Shown: positions 26,710-36,140, numbered from the stretch's first letter. The stretch: DNA of 64,000 nt from Spirilliplanes yamanashiensis (GCF_016863475.1 NZ_BOOY01000018.1:124001-188000), one strand, 5' to 3'. Translations and numbers: made by a program. Notes: generated from the sequence alone by a model not told the origin.

Positions 26710-27884
26710 GGCGTACCCCCGGTGGGCAGGACCGCGGCGACGCGGAAGCCGCCCGCGGTGTCCGGGCCCGCGGACAGCGTGCCGCCCAGCGACTCGGCGC
26801 GGGCGCGCATGCCGGCGATGCCGTTGCCGGTGGGGTCGGCGTCGTCGGCCGGCGGGCCGTCGTTGGCGACCGTGACGGTGAGGTCGGCGGGGCCGTAGGC
26901 CACGGTGACGACCGCGCGGGCGTCCGCCGGGCCGTGCCGGCGGACGTTGGTCAGGGCCTCCTGCACGATCCGGTACGCCGCGCGGTCCACCTCCGGCGGC
27001 ACCGGGCGGGCGGCGCCCGCGACGCGGGTGTCCACGGCGATGCCGGCGTCGGCGGTCAGGTCGGTGAGCCGGTCGAGGCCCGGGGCGGGCTGGCGCGGCG
27101 CGGCCTCGGCGGCCTCGTCGTCGGTGCGCAGCACGCCGAGCACGCCGCGGACCTCGGCGAGCGCCTCCGCGCTGGCCGCCCGGATCGCCGTCAGGGCCTC
27201 GCGGGCCTGCTCGGGGCGGCTGTCCATCAGGTGCAGGCCCACGTTGGCCTGCACGCTGATCAGCGACAGGTGGTGGCCGAGGACGTCGTGCAGCTCGCGC
27301 GCCATCCGCAGCCGCTCCTCCGACGCCTGCCGGCGCTGCCGCTCGGCGCGGGCCCGCTGCTGCTCGGCGTGCGCCTTCGCCATCTCCGCGTAGTGCTCGC
27401 CGCGGACCTTCGCCGCGCCGCCCAGCAGCACGGTCAGCACCAGCGCCACGCCGGTGAGGACGGCCTCGCGCGGCTCGGGGCGCACCGCCGCCGGCACGCC
27501 GGGCAGCACCAGCGGCAGGACCAGCCAGGACAGGTACGCGCCGGCCGCGATCGCCACGGCGGCCGGGGTGCGCCGCCCGGTGCGCACCGCGTGGAACAGC
27601 GCCACCACCCCCGCCACCGCGAACGTCCAGCGCGGCGCGGCGGTCAACGCGTACGCCACGGTCGCGGCGGCCGCGACGGCCAGCACCGCGATCGGCGCGC
27701 GCCGCCGCACCAGCAGGGCGGCCGGGCCGGCCAGCAGCAGCGGGTACGCGAGCACGCCCAGGTCGACCGGCGGCGCACCGGCGCGGGCCGCGGCGCGCGC
27801 ACCGAGCACGTGGAATAGGGCGGCGGCGACCGCGGCTCCCCCGCCGTGCCAGCCGCGCCGCCGGCGCTCCGGCAGGTGTCTCAC
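26706..27884 (-). CDS. NarL-partner sensor histidine kinase (HisKA_3 type)
   Basis: This 392-residue kinase has a hydrophobic N-terminal half with four or five membrane segments, a coiled coil rich in Gln, Arg and Glu, the HisKA_3 motif RMARELHDVLGHHLSLISVQ (His in ELHDVLGH) and a HATPase_c domain (AYRIVQEALTNVRRHG, VTVANDG, GNGIAGMRARAESLGG). With the downstream LuxR-type regulator it forms a standard actinobacterial two-component pair. The start at GTG 27884 places a basic N-terminus before the first membrane segment. Confidence 0.92.
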   Translation of the reverse strand: MRHLPERRRRGWHGGGAAVAAALFHVLGARAAARAGAPPVDLGVLAYPLLLAGPAALLVRRRAPIAVLAVAAAATVAYALTAAPRWTFAVAGVVALFHAVRTGRRTPAAVAIAAGAYLSWLVLPLVLPGVPAAVRPEPREAVLTGVALVLTVLLGGAAKVRGEHYAEMAKAHAEQQRARAERQRRQASEERLRMARELHDVLGHHLSLISVQANVGLHLMDSRPEQAREALTAIRAASAEALAEVRGVLGVLRTDDEAAEAAPRQPAPGLDRLTDLTADAGIAVDTRVAGAARPVPPEVDRAAYRIVQEALTNVRRHGPADARAVVTVAYGPADLTVTVANDGPPADDADPTGNGIAGMRARAESLGGTLSAGPDTAGGFRVAAVLPTGGTP

Positions 27885-27920
27885 CCGGTCGACGCTACGG
27901 CACCCGCGCCGCCCCGGCGT

Positions 27921-27965
27921 CGGCGTCGCGGCGGGGGTCCGCGTACTCCCCGCGGGGTAGGCGGC
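27921..27965. promoter_or_regulatory. Palindrome TACTCCCCGCGGGGTA before the kinase-regulator operon
   Basis: Upstream of the kinase GTG (27884) a 10-base palindrome CCCCGCGGGG is flanked by TACT and TA. It shares the TACT/AGTA ends with the operator candidate at 18742-18756 and lies in the gap between the divergent kinase and DUF1707 genes. Candidate operator only. Confidence 0.3.
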
Positions 27966-28073
27966 GGCCCCGGCTGCGCCCGGCGGGGTACGGCGGGCGC
28001 CTCCGCCGGGCCGACGCCGGGCGGCCGCGCGGCCGCCACGCTGGAGTGACCACCAGGCAGGGAGGAACCGACC

Positions 28074-28523
28074 GTGACCACCGCACCGACCAGCCGCCTG
28101 CGCGCCTCCGACGCGGAGCGCGAGCAGCTCGCCACGATCGTCCGGGCCGCCATGACCGAGGGCCGGCTCACCCTCGAGGAGGGCGAGGAGCGCCTCGCCG
28201 CCGTGTACGCCGCCACCTACCGCGACCAGTTCGCCCCGCTCACCGCCGACCTGCCCGACGGGGGCCGGCGGGCCCTGCTCGACACGCCCGAGGCCCGCGC
28301 CGAGCTGGGGCGGCACGTGCGCCGGCACACCGCGTTCGTCGTCGCGGCGGCCATGGTGCTCACCGGGCTGTGGGTGCTGTCGGGGGCGCACTTCTTCTGG
28401 CCGGCGATCCCGCTGACGTTCCTGGTCATCGGCCTGGCGCGGCACCGGCGCTGGGCGCGGCACGGCCACGGGCAGCCGTGGGGGCACCGGTCGTACGCCG
28501 GGGGGCCGTACCACCACCGGTGA
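28074..28523 (+). CDS. DUF1707 (SHOCT-like) domain protein with two membrane segments
   Basis: The 149-residue protein starts with a DUF1707 domain: LRASDAEREQLATIVRAAMT, then EGRLTLEEGEERLAAVYAAT. Two hydrophobic segments (about 87-125) and a His/Arg-rich tail follow. DUF1707 is common in actinobacterial membrane and PspC-like proteins; its role is unknown. The GTG at 28074 follows GGAGGA by seven bases. It is divergent from the NarL-type two-component operon, which often controls such genes; that link is inference. Confidence 0.85.
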   Translation: MTTAPTSRLRASDAEREQLATIVRAAMTEGRLTLEEGEERLAAVYAATYRDQFAPLTADLPDGGRRALLDTPEARAELGRHVRRHTAFVVAAAMVLTGLWVLSGAHFFWPAIPLTFLVIGLARHRRWARHGHGQPWGHRSYAGGPYHHR

Positions 28524-28624
28524 CCATCGCCACTCCACAGTGGACGGCGCGGTCGTTGAACCGCCCTCCCCGCTCTGCCAAGGTTCTCACGTTCGCCGGC
28601 AGACCAGGGAGGGTGGCCGCACCG

Positions 28625-29434
28625 ATGATGGGCCCGTCGCACGCGTTGTCGGGGGCGACCGTCTGGCTGGCGGGCAGCTGGGCACTCGACCACTTCGCCG
28701 GGTACGGGCAGACGCCGCTCGCCATCGCCGCCGGCACCGCCATGTGCGCCGGCGGCGCCCTGTTCCCCGACCTGGACCTGTCCGGCAAGGTGACCCGCAA
28801 CCAGGGCGGCGCCACGGTCGCCCGCACGTTCGGGGTGTTCTCGCTGTTCGCCGCCGAGGTGATCGAGAAGATCTCGCTGGGCATCTACACGGCGACGCGC
28901 ACCCGCCGCGACCCGCGCCGCGACAACGGCCACCGCACGTTCACCCACACCATCCCGTTCACCGTGCTGGTGGGCTGGGGCACCACCGCGCTGTGCGGGG
29001 CGTTCGGCAAGTGGGCGGTGCTCGGCATCGTCTTCCTCATGGTGGGCCTGGCGCTGCGCGGGCTGTTCGACCGGTGGGCGGAGCGGGCCGGTTGGGTCGT
29101 CGTCACGCTGGTCAGCGCGGGCGCCGCCTCCTACGTGTGGGCCAACCTGCCCGGCGAGCGCGGCTACCCCATGCTCGGGCTGGCCGTCGGGGTGGGCTGC
29201 TTCGTGCACCTGCTCGGCGACATGATCACCCGCAACGGCGTGCCGATCCTGTGGCCCATCCCGGTCGGGCGGCGCATGTGGCGCATGATCGCGGTGCCCA
29301 GCGGCATGGCGGTCAAGGTGGGCGGCACGGTCGAGGTGGTGGTGCTGCGCGGCGCGTTCACGGTGATCAGCGTGCTCGCGGCGGGCGGCCTGCTCATGCG
29401 CCCGCTGTTGCGCCGCTTCGACATCGAGATCTGA
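28625..29434 (+). CDS. YdjM-like metal-dependent hydrolase, membrane protein
   Basis: This 269-residue protein begins MMGPSHALSGATVWLAGSWA; the early His, the Asp pair in GGALFPDLDLSGKVTR, the His in RTFTHTIPF and HLLGDMITRNGVPILWP form the conserved metal-ligand set of the YdjM/LexA-induced membrane hydrolase family. Five or so membrane segments are visible. The ATG at 28625 (or 28628) is preferred over GTG 28613, which would leave no room between GGGAGG and start. A TTGAAC at 28556 and AAGGTT at 28580 may be its promoter. Confidence 0.85.
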   Translation: MMGPSHALSGATVWLAGSWALDHFAGYGQTPLAIAAGTAMCAGGALFPDLDLSGKVTRNQGGATVARTFGVFSLFAAEVIEKISLGIYTATRTRRDPRRDNGHRTFTHTIPFTVLVGWGTTALCGAFGKWAVLGIVFLMVGLALRGLFDRWAERAGWVVVTLVSAGAASYVWANLPGERGYPMLGLAVGVGCFVHLLGDMITRNGVPILWPIPVGRRMWRMIAVPSGMAVKVGGTVEVVVLRGAFTVISVLAAGGLLMRPLLRRFDIEI

Positions 29435-29436
29435 CC

Positions 29437-31068
29437 TCACGCGTCCGCGTAGCACCGCACCACGGACACGTCGAGCGGGAAGCGCACCGGCGTGTCACCG
29501 AACAGCAGCTCGGCGGCCCGCTGCGCGCTGCGCTCCACCGCCGCCGTCACCGCCGCGGCCTCGTCCGCCGGGCAGTGCACCACCACCTCGTCGTGCACGA
29601 AGAACACCAGCCGCGCCCGCATGCCCGCCAGCTCGGTGCGCAGCGTGGCGAGCAGCACCAGCGCCCACTCCGCCGCCGTCGCCTGGATGACGAAGTTGCG
29701 GGTGAACCGGCCGCGGGCCCGCCCCGACGCCCCGCCCTGGTAGTCCTCGGTGGGGCCGTCGCCGTCGTCCTCGCGCACCGCCGCGTGCGCGGGCGGGCAG
29801 GTGCGGCCCAGCCACGAGCGGACCAGCCCGCCCGCCTCGCCCGTGCGGGCGGCCGCCTCGACGTACTCGAACGCCGTCGGGTAGCTGCGCCGCAGCGTGT
29901 TCAGGGCGGGCACGGCGGCGCCGCCGGTCTGGCCGTACATGGCGCCGAGCAGCGCCACCTTCGCCTTCGCCCGGTCGCCGCCGAACGCCTGCTGGGCCAG
30001 CGCCGCGTAGAGGTCGCCGGCGCCGCCCGCCGCCGCGAGCCGGGCGTCGCCCGACACCGCCGCCAGCACCCGCGGCTCCAGCTGGCCCGCGTCGGCGACG
30101 ACGAACCGCCAGCCCTCGTCGGCCACCACGGCGCGCCGCACCACCTTGGGCACCTGCAGCGCCCCGCCGCCCCGGGTGGCCCACCGGCCGGACACCACGC
30201 CGCCCGGCACGTACTCCGGGCGGAAGCGGCCGTCGCGCACCCACGCGTCGCGCCACGTCCAGCCGTGCGCCGTCCAGATGCGGTACAGCTCCTTGTACTC
30301 CAGCAGCGGCGCCACGGCCGGGTGGTCGACGCCGCGCAGCACCCAGGCCCGGGTGTTCGGCACCTCGACGCCGGCCCGCGCGAACGCCCGCAGCACCTCG
30401 GCCGGCGAGTCGGGGTGCAGCCCGCGGGTGCCGAACGCCGCGTTGACCTCGGCGGTCAGCTCGGCCAGCCGGCGCGGCGGCCCGACCGGCTGCGGCGGCC
30501 CGAGCAGCTCGACGAGCAGCTGATCGTGGATGTCGGCCCGCCACGGCAGGCCCTCGTGGCCCATCTCGGCGCCGATCAGCGCCCCGGCCGACTCGGCGGC
30601 CACCAGCAGCCGGAACCGGCCCGGGTGCTCGGTGGCGGCGATGCGCGCCCGCTGGTCGGAATACACGGCGGCGAGCGCGTCGAGCGGGTCGGCGCCCAGC
30701 TCGGCGGGGGCGGCGGGCGCGGGCTCGAACAGCGCCGTCTGCGCGTGCCCGGGCGGCTCGGCGTGCCGCGGCGGCGGGTCGGGCGGCACCGGCGCGCCGG
30801 TGAGCCGGGCGTACGCGGCCGGCAGCGCCCGCGGCTCGCCCCAGCGCCCCGCGTAGCCCGACAGCAACGCCTCGGTCAGCTCGGCGTCGTGGCAGCGGCC
30901 GAGCCGGGCCCCGGCGCGCAGCAGCGGCGGGTAGTCGGCGGCGGCGGACGCGAGCAGCCAGCGCACCCCGGCCCCGTCGGCCGCGGTCACGGCGGCGGCG
31001 TGGGCGGCGGTCTCGGGGCCGGGCGGCTCGACCGGCCGCATGCGCCCCGCCACCAGCCCCATCATCAC
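29437..31068 (-). CDS. PolA-like bifunctional 3'-5' exonuclease/DNA polymerase
   Basis: This 543-residue family A polymerase lacks the 5'-nuclease domain of housekeeping Pol I. The polymerase motifs are divergent but readable: motif A as VVADAGQLEPRVLA (in place of DYSQIELR), motif B as DRAKAKVALLGAMYGQTGG and motif C as VFFVHDEVVVH. The N-terminal exonuclease-like region has no clear DEDD acids. It matches the short actinobacterial PolA paralogue annotated as bifunctional exonuclease/polymerase, presumably for repair. GTG, ATG and ATG at 31068, 31065 and 31062 are equivalent start choices. It converges on the hydrolase gene. Confidence 0.85.
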   Translation of the reverse strand: MMMGLVAGRMRPVEPPGPETAAHAAAVTAADGAGVRWLLASAAADYPPLLRAGARLGRCHDAELTEALLSGYAGRWGEPRALPAAYARLTGAPVPPDPPPRHAEPPGHAQTALFEPAPAAPAELGADPLDALAAVYSDQRARIAATEHPGRFRLLVAAESAGALIGAEMGHEGLPWRADIHDQLLVELLGPPQPVGPPRRLAELTAEVNAAFGTRGLHPDSPAEVLRAFARAGVEVPNTRAWVLRGVDHPAVAPLLEYKELYRIWTAHGWTWRDAWVRDGRFRPEYVPGGVVSGRWATRGGGALQVPKVVRRAVVADEGWRFVVADAGQLEPRVLAAVSGDARLAAAGGAGDLYAALAQQAFGGDRAKAKVALLGAMYGQTGGAAVPALNTLRRSYPTAFEYVEAAARTGEAGGLVRSWLGRTCPPAHAAVREDDGDGPTEDYQGGASGRARGRFTRNFVIQATAAEWALVLLATLRTELAGMRARLVFFVHDEVVVHCPADEAAAVTAAVERSAQRAAELLFGDTPVRFPLDVSVVRCYADA

Positions 31069-31139
31069 GCCGCCATTCTGCCGCCCCGGTACGACAAACC
31101 CGGTTGAACACCGCCCGCCGGTCCGCCACCGTGGGCGGG

Positions 31140-31940
31140 GTGATCGACGCGGAGATCCTGGAGTTCTACCGGCGCGGGCTGGAGGGCGACCGGCTCACCG
31201 CCGGCACCGGCCTGCTGGAGTTCCTGCGCACCGTCGACGTGCTGGAGCGGGTGCTGCCCGCGGCGCCGGCGGACGTCCTCGACGTGGGCGGCGCCACCGG
31301 CCGGTACGCGGCGGTGCTGGCGGCGGCGGGCCACCGGGTGCACGTGGTCGACCCGGTGCCGGAGCACGTAGCCGCGGCGGCGGCGCGGCCCGGCGTGACG
31401 GCGGCCGTGGGCGACGCCCGCGACCTGCCCGCGGCGACCGGCTCGTACGACGCGGTGCTGCTGCTCGGCCCCCTCTACCACCTCACCGCCCGCGCCGACC
31501 GGGTGCGCGCCTGGCGGGAGGCGGCCCGCGCGCTGCGCCCGAGCGGGGTCGCCGCCGGCGCGACGATCAGCCGGTTCGCGCCGCTGCTCGACGGCTTCGC
31601 GAAGGGGTACCACGCCGACCCGCGCTTCCGGGACATCGTCGACGCGGGGCTCGGCAGCGGCGTGCACCGCGGCCCCGCCGACGAGCCGCGCTACTTCACC
31701 ACCGCGTACCTGCACCACCCGGACGAGCCCGCGGCCGAGCCGGTCGAGGCGGGCCTGCGCGCCCCGCGGGTCGTCGCCGTCGAGGGTCCGCTGTGGCTGC
31801 TCGGCGGCCGGCTGGACGAGATCCTCGCCGACCCCGGCCGGCGGGCCACCGCGCTGGACCTGCTGCGCCGCGTCGAGGACGAGCCCAGCCTGCTGGGCGC
31901 CTCGTCGCACCACCTGACGGTGGCGCGGGCGGCTACTTGA
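31140..31940 (+). CDS. Class I SAM-dependent methyltransferase
   Basis: This 266-residue Rossmann-fold methyltransferase has motif I as VLDVGGATGRYAAVLAAAGH, an acidic end of strand 2 (VHVVDPVPEH), DARDLPAATGSYDAVLLLGP and the YHLTARADRVRAWREAARAL helix. It belongs to the small-molecule Methyltransf_11 group; the substrate is unknown. I chose GTG 31140, which starts at IDAEILEFYRRGLE; GTG 31131 and TTG 31104 are in-frame alternatives. Its last eight bases overlap the convergent permease gene. Confidence 0.82.
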   Translation: MIDAEILEFYRRGLEGDRLTAGTGLLEFLRTVDVLERVLPAAPADVLDVGGATGRYAAVLAAAGHRVHVVDPVPEHVAAAAARPGVTAAVGDARDLPAATGSYDAVLLLGPLYHLTARADRVRAWREAARALRPSGVAAGATISRFAPLLDGFAKGYHADPRFRDIVDAGLGSGVHRGPADEPRYFTTAYLHHPDEPAAEPVEAGLRAPRVVAVEGPLWLLGGRLDEILADPGRRATALDLLRRVEDEPSLLGASSHHLTVARAAT

Positions 31941-32862
31941 CCGCGCCCGCCGTCAGCCCGGCCTGGATCTGCCGCTGGAAGAACGCGTACACGACGATCA
32001 TCGGGATGATCGACATGGTGAGCGCGGCGAACAGGGCCGCCCAGTTCGCCTGGTAACCGGCCGAGACGCTGATCGCCGCGATGCCCTGGGTCAGCACCCA
32101 CTTCGAGTCGGCGCCCGCGCCCTGCATGATCGCCACCGGCAGCAGGTACTGGTTCCACTGGCCGACGATGTTGAAGATCGTGATGCTGACCAGGCCGGAC
32201 CGCGCCATCGGCACCATGATCTGGAAGAACGTGCGGGTGTGGGAGGCGCCGTCGACCGTGGCGGCCTCCTCGATCTCGCGCGGCAGCGTCTTGAAGAACG
32301 CGGCGAGGAAGAACACCGTGAACGGCAGCGAGTACGCGATGTAGACCAGGATCAGGCCGGTGAACGTGTTCAGCAGGTTCATCGAGCGCAGGATCAGGAA
32401 CAGCGGCGGCAGCGCCATGAACGTGGGGAACGCCAGCCCCGAGACGAACAGGTAGTAGATGAAGCGGTTGCCCCAGAATTTGTACCGGGCCAGCACGTAG
32501 GCGGCCATGGCGCCGAACAGCATCGTGCCGGCGGTGCTGACCAGCACCACGAACACGGAGTTCAGGAAGTACCGGCCGACGTTGGCCTCGTTCCACGCCG
32601 TGGCGTAGCTGTCGAGGGCGAACGAGCCGGGCAGCGCGAACGGCTGGCCGAGGAAGATCTCGGTGTTGGTCTTGAACGAGGCCAGCACGACCCAGATGAG
32701 CGGCCCGACGGTGGCGACCGCCCACAGCACGAGGGCCAGGTGCGCGGCGCCGGTGAACGCGCCGACCTCGCGCTTGACGTCCGGCCTGCCGCCGCGCTTG
32801 GCGGCCGGGGCGGGGGCGACCGGGGGGCCGGCGGGGGTGTCCGTGCTGGCGACGTCGGTCAT
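31933..32862 (-). CDS. ngcG: Sugar ABC transporter permease (NgcG-like, MalG family)
   Basis: This 309-residue inner-membrane permease has six membrane segments and a Pro-rich cytoplasmic N-terminus. The EAA loop reads PREIEEAATVDGASHTRTFF, the contact site for the ATPase. It is the last gene of the leftward importer block. Its ATG shares one base with the stop of the partner permease (TGATG). With the partner and the NgcE-like binding protein it forms a set matching the GlcNAc/diacetylchitobiose importer NgcEFG. No ATPase gene is present, which fits use of a shared MsiK-type ATPase encoded elsewhere. The symbol is by inference from the cluster. Confidence 0.82.
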   Translation of the reverse strand: MTDVASTDTPAGPPVAPAPAAKRGGRPDVKREVGAFTGAAHLALVLWAVATVGPLIWVVLASFKTNTEIFLGQPFALPGSFALDSYATAWNEANVGRYFLNSVFVVLVSTAGTMLFGAMAAYVLARYKFWGNRFIYYLFVSGLAFPTFMALPPLFLILRSMNLLNTFTGLILVYIAYSLPFTVFFLAAFFKTLPREIEEAATVDGASHTRTFFQIMVPMARSGLVSITIFNIVGQWNQYLLPVAIMQGAGADSKWVLTQGIAAISVSAGYQANWAALFAALTMSIIPMIVVYAFFQRQIQAGLTAGAVK

Positions 32863-33767
32863 CACATCTCCACCGTGTCGCGCCGGGTGACCCGCAGGGT
32901 CAGGGCGGCGAAGGTCAGCGTCAGGAAGAACAGCACGACGCCGATGGCCGACGCGTAGCCGTACTGGGAGTAGTCGAAGATGTTCCGGTAGATCAGCATG
33001 CCGAGGACCATCGTCGCGCCGTCGGGGCCGCCGCGGTCCACCGTCATGATGTTGACGAGGGCGAACGCGTCGAACGCGGCGATGCCCAGGTAGACCCAGG
33101 CGACCTGGACGGTGTTCCACAGCAGCGGGATCGTCACGCGGAAGAACAGCGTGACCCGGGTGGCGCCGTCGAGCGCGGCCGCCTCGTAGATCTCCTGCGG
33201 GACCGAGCCCATGCCGGCGGAGAACAGCACCACGTAGAAGCCGACGGCCTGCCAGATGAGCACCGCGAGGATCGACCACAGCGCCCAGCGCTGGTCGGCC
33301 AGGAACAGGATCGGGTCGTCGCCGCCGTTGAGCAGGCCGTTGATGAGGCCGCTGCCGTCCGGCGAGTAGACCCGGCCGAAGATGACGGCCACCAGGGCGA
33401 GGGCCAGCAGCTGCGGGAAGAAGAAGACGACCCGGTAGAACTTGGAGCCCCACACGCCGCGTTGCATGCCGCCCTTGGCGCCGCCGCCCACGTTGAGCAG
33501 GAAGGCGAAGACCAGGGCGATGGCGATGGTGATGAGCGGCAGGAAGATCAGCAGCACGGCGTGGTTGCGCAGCGCCTGCCAGAACTGGCTGTCGTCCCAG
33601 AGCCGCACGAAGTTGTCGAGGCCGACGTACGTGGCCGCGCCGAAGCCGCGGAAGCTGGTGAACGACAGCTGGAACGTCTGCACGTACGCCGCGACGACGA
33701 ACGTGCCGTAGAGGGCCACCGGCACGGCAAGGAAACCGATGATGAAGGGATACTTGCCGTGCCGCAT
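32862..33767 (-). CDS. ngcF: Sugar ABC transporter permease (NgcF-like, MalF family)
   Basis: This 301-residue permease has six membrane segments and the EAA loop as PQEIYEAAALDGATRVTLFF. The ATG at 33767 lies 26 bases after the stop of the NgcE-like binding protein gene and its stop overlaps the start of the second permease. It forms the heterodimeric channel with the product at 31933. Periplasmic-side specificity should come from the NgcE-like lipoprotein. Confidence 0.83.
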   Translation of the reverse strand: MRHGKYPFIIGFLAVPVALYGTFVVAAYVQTFQLSFTSFRGFGAATYVGLDNFVRLWDDSQFWQALRNHAVLLIFLPLITIAIALVFAFLLNVGGGAKGGMQRGVWGSKFYRVVFFFPQLLALALVAVIFGRVYSPDGSGLINGLLNGGDDPILFLADQRWALWSILAVLIWQAVGFYVVLFSAGMGSVPQEIYEAAALDGATRVTLFFRVTIPLLWNTVQVAWVYLGIAAFDAFALVNIMTVDRGGPDGATMVLGMLIYRNIFDYSQYGYASAIGVVLFFLTLTFAALTLRVTRRDTVEM

Positions 33768-33793
33768 GGCGCTCGTCCGTCCTTACCTGTGGA

Positions 33794-35230
33794 TCAGCGG
33801 GTGAACTTCTGGATGGAGGAGTCGGCCTTGACGGCGTCGGCGGCCTTCTGCATCCGGTCACAGAACTTCTGGGCGTCACCACCCGAGAACATCAGCTCGT
33901 TCGTCGCGGCGCGGGCCTCGTCGTCGAGCTTCTTGTACCAGGTGTCGAAGCGGTAGCTGAAGTAGTCCGCGCCGGCCGCCTTCAGCATCGTGTCACTGCT
34001 GGTGAGGCCGGGCGAGATCGTCAGGCCGTCGGTCGCGCCCTTGACCACCGTGAGGACCTTGGTGGCCTTGGTGAAGCCCTGGGCGCCCGCCTTCGACAGC
34101 ATGTGACGCAGGTACTCCATGCCGCCGCGCGGGTTCTTGCCCTTGGCCGCGACGAAGTAGATCTCGCCCGCGGCCGCGTAGATGGCGGTCTGCGGCATGG
34201 CGTCGGAGCCGGTGACGCTCGGCACCGGCATGACGGCGTACTCGAAGCCGGCCGGGGTGTCCTTGGCCTGCTCGTTCTCCAGCCAGGAGCCGGACGGGTA
34301 GATCGCGACCTTGTCCTGGTTCTGCTGGAGCTGGACCTCGGTGTGCTTGAGGCCCAGGTGCGCCTTGTTGCCGTACTTGGCGCCGATCTCGCCCCAGGCC
34401 TGCGCGGCCTGCTTCACCGCGGGGGCCTGCCACGCGCCGTCGGCCAGGTTGTCGATGTTCTTCAGGACGTCCGGGCCGCCGATCTTGGCGGCGCTGGTGA
34501 GGATCACCAGGTACTGGTAGTAGGACGCGTTCGCGCCGGCGTACGAGTACGGCAGGATGCCCTTGCCCTTGATCTGGTCGAGCAGCGCGGTGAACTCGGC
34601 CCACGTCTTCGGCGCGGTCCAGTTGTTCGCCGCGAACAGCTTCGAGTTGTACCAGAGGCCGAAGACGGTGAACGCGTAGTTCAGGGCGTACGGCTTGCCG
34701 TTGAACTGGCCCTGCTCCACCGTGCCGGGCACCAGGGTGTCCTTGACGGTCGAGCCGGCGATGTCGACCGACGGGGCGGCGAACAGCTCGGTCAGGTCCT
34801 GCGCCTGGCCGGCCTGGACGAGCGCGCCCATGTCCATCAGCTTCGAGCCCGAGTTGTTGATCATGTCCGGCGGGTCGCCGGCGTTCACCCGGGGCTGGAT
34901 GACGGTGGCGATCTCCTCGGTCTGCGAGAAGGTCACCTTCGACTCGGGGAACAGCTTGTTGTACGACGGGATGTGCACGTCCGTCGCGTACTTGGTGCCG
35001 AGGCCGCCGTTGAAGATCACGACCTCGAGCGGGGCCTTCGGGTCCACGCCGAGCGGGTTGGTGTCGCTCTTCTCCCCCGACGGCGTGTCGGTGTTCGCAC
35101 CCTCGTCGCCGCCGCTGGCGCAGGCGTTGAGCAGGCCCATGGCGGGCGTGGCGAGCAGGCCGGCCATCGCGGCACGGCGCAGAACGGTACGGCGGTCCAG
35201 CTCGGTGCCGGTGCCGGGGATTTCGGCCAT
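33794..35230 (-). CDS. ngcE: NgcE-like GlcNAc/diacetylchitobiose-binding lipoprotein, Tat-type signal
   Basis: The 478-residue solute-binding protein has a twin-arginine signal (DRRTVLRRAAMAGLLATPAM) ending in a lipobox (LLNAC, about residues 34-38), so it should be exported folded and lipid-anchored. The segments DPPDMINNSGSKLMDMGALV, VEQGQFNGKPYALNYAFTVF, YSYAGANASYYQYLV and YPSGSWLENEQAKDTPAGFE match NgcE, the GlcNAc and chitobiose receptor of Streptomyces. The ATG at 35230 with AGGAGA five bases upstream is preferred over TTG 35233. The second permease of the preceding set ends 28 bases upstream. Confidence 0.85.
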   Translation of the reverse strand: MAEIPGTGTELDRRTVLRRAAMAGLLATPAMGLLNACASGGDEGANTDTPSGEKSDTNPLGVDPKAPLEVVIFNGGLGTKYATDVHIPSYNKLFPESKVTFSQTEEIATVIQPRVNAGDPPDMINNSGSKLMDMGALVQAGQAQDLTELFAAPSVDIAGSTVKDTLVPGTVEQGQFNGKPYALNYAFTVFGLWYNSKLFAANNWTAPKTWAEFTALLDQIKGKGILPYSYAGANASYYQYLVILTSAAKIGGPDVLKNIDNLADGAWQAPAVKQAAQAWGEIGAKYGNKAHLGLKHTEVQLQQNQDKVAIYPSGSWLENEQAKDTPAGFEYAVMPVPSVTGSDAMPQTAIYAAAGEIYFVAAKGKNPRGGMEYLRHMLSKAGAQGFTKATKVLTVVKGATDGLTISPGLTSSDTMLKAAGADYFSYRFDTWYKKLDDEARAATNELMFSGGDAQKFCDRMQKAADAVKADSSIQKFTR

Positions 35231-35258
35231 CAACGTCTCCTAGAAGGTGTCGAGCGCG

Positions 35259-36140
35259 TCAGCCCTTGACGGCGCCGGCCGTCATGCCTGTCGCGATGTT
35301 GCGCTGGATGAGCAGGAAGAACACCACCACCGGGAGGGAGGTGATGATCGCGCCAGCCATGAGGGGACCCCACGCGGTGCCCCGATTCGTCTGATTCTGC
35401 AGCAGCCACGCCATCAGGTTCTGCTTTTCCGGACTGTTGAACGTGTTGATGATGATGAACTCGTTCCACGCCTGGATGAAGCCGTAGATGGAGGTCGCAA
35501 CCAAACCGGGACCCGTCAGCGGCAGGATGATCCGCCAGAACGTCTGCCACCGGTTGCAGCCGTCGACCAGGGCCGCCTCGTCGAGCTCGCGCGGGATGCC
35601 GGCGATGAAGCCGCGCAGCGTCCACACGGTGTACGGCAGGATCAGCACCAGGTAGACGATGCCGACACCGATGAGGCTGTTGGTCAGCTGGACCTTCTGC
35701 ATCATCAGGAACAGCGGGATGAGCAGCGCGACCAGCGGGACGAGCTGGACGGCCAGGATGATCAGGATCAGCGCCTTGCGCCCGTAGAACGAGAACCGGG
35801 CGATGGCCAGGGCGGCGAGGAAGCCCACCACGAGCGCGCCGAACACCGCGAAGACGGTGACGAGCATGCCGTTGATGAGGTCGTCGACGAAGTACGGGGC
35901 GTTGAAGGCCGAGATGAAGTTGTCGAAGGTCGGGGCCTCCGGGAAGAACGACGGCTCGAACTGCAGCACCTCGGGCGCCGGCTTGAACGCCGTGTTGAGG
36001 ACCCAGTAGACCGGGAAGATCATGACCACGGCGAAGATCACGCCGAAGGTGTTCGCGACGACCGTGCCGAGGCCGCTGCGGCCGACGGTGACGGTGCCCT
36101 GCTCGTCAGCGCTGGGCTTGCGGCCCTTCTTGCCGGCCAT
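35259..36140 (-). CDS. dasC: Sugar ABC transporter permease (DasC-like, MalG family)
   Basis: This 293-residue permease has six membrane segments after a short basic N-terminus. The EAA loop reads PRELDEAALVDGCNRWQTFW and the protein ends MTAGAVKG, much like the other MalG-type permease in this block (LTAGAVK). The ATG at 36140 shares one base with the stop of the partner permease. It follows the DasA-like binding protein and DasB-like permease, giving an order like that of the chitobiose importer DasABC. The symbol is inferred from the binding protein. Confidence 0.82.
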   Translation of the reverse strand: MAGKKGRKPSADEQGTVTVGRSGLGTVVANTFGVIFAVVMIFPVYWVLNTAFKPAPEVLQFEPSFFPEAPTFDNFISAFNAPYFVDDLINGMLVTVFAVFGALVVGFLAALAIARFSFYGRKALILIILAVQLVPLVALLIPLFLMMQKVQLTNSLIGVGIVYLVLILPYTVWTLRGFIAGIPRELDEAALVDGCNRWQTFWRIILPLTGPGLVATSIYGFIQAWNEFIIINTFNSPEKQNLMAWLLQNQTNRGTAWGPLMAGAIITSLPVVVFFLLIQRNIATGMTAGAVKG

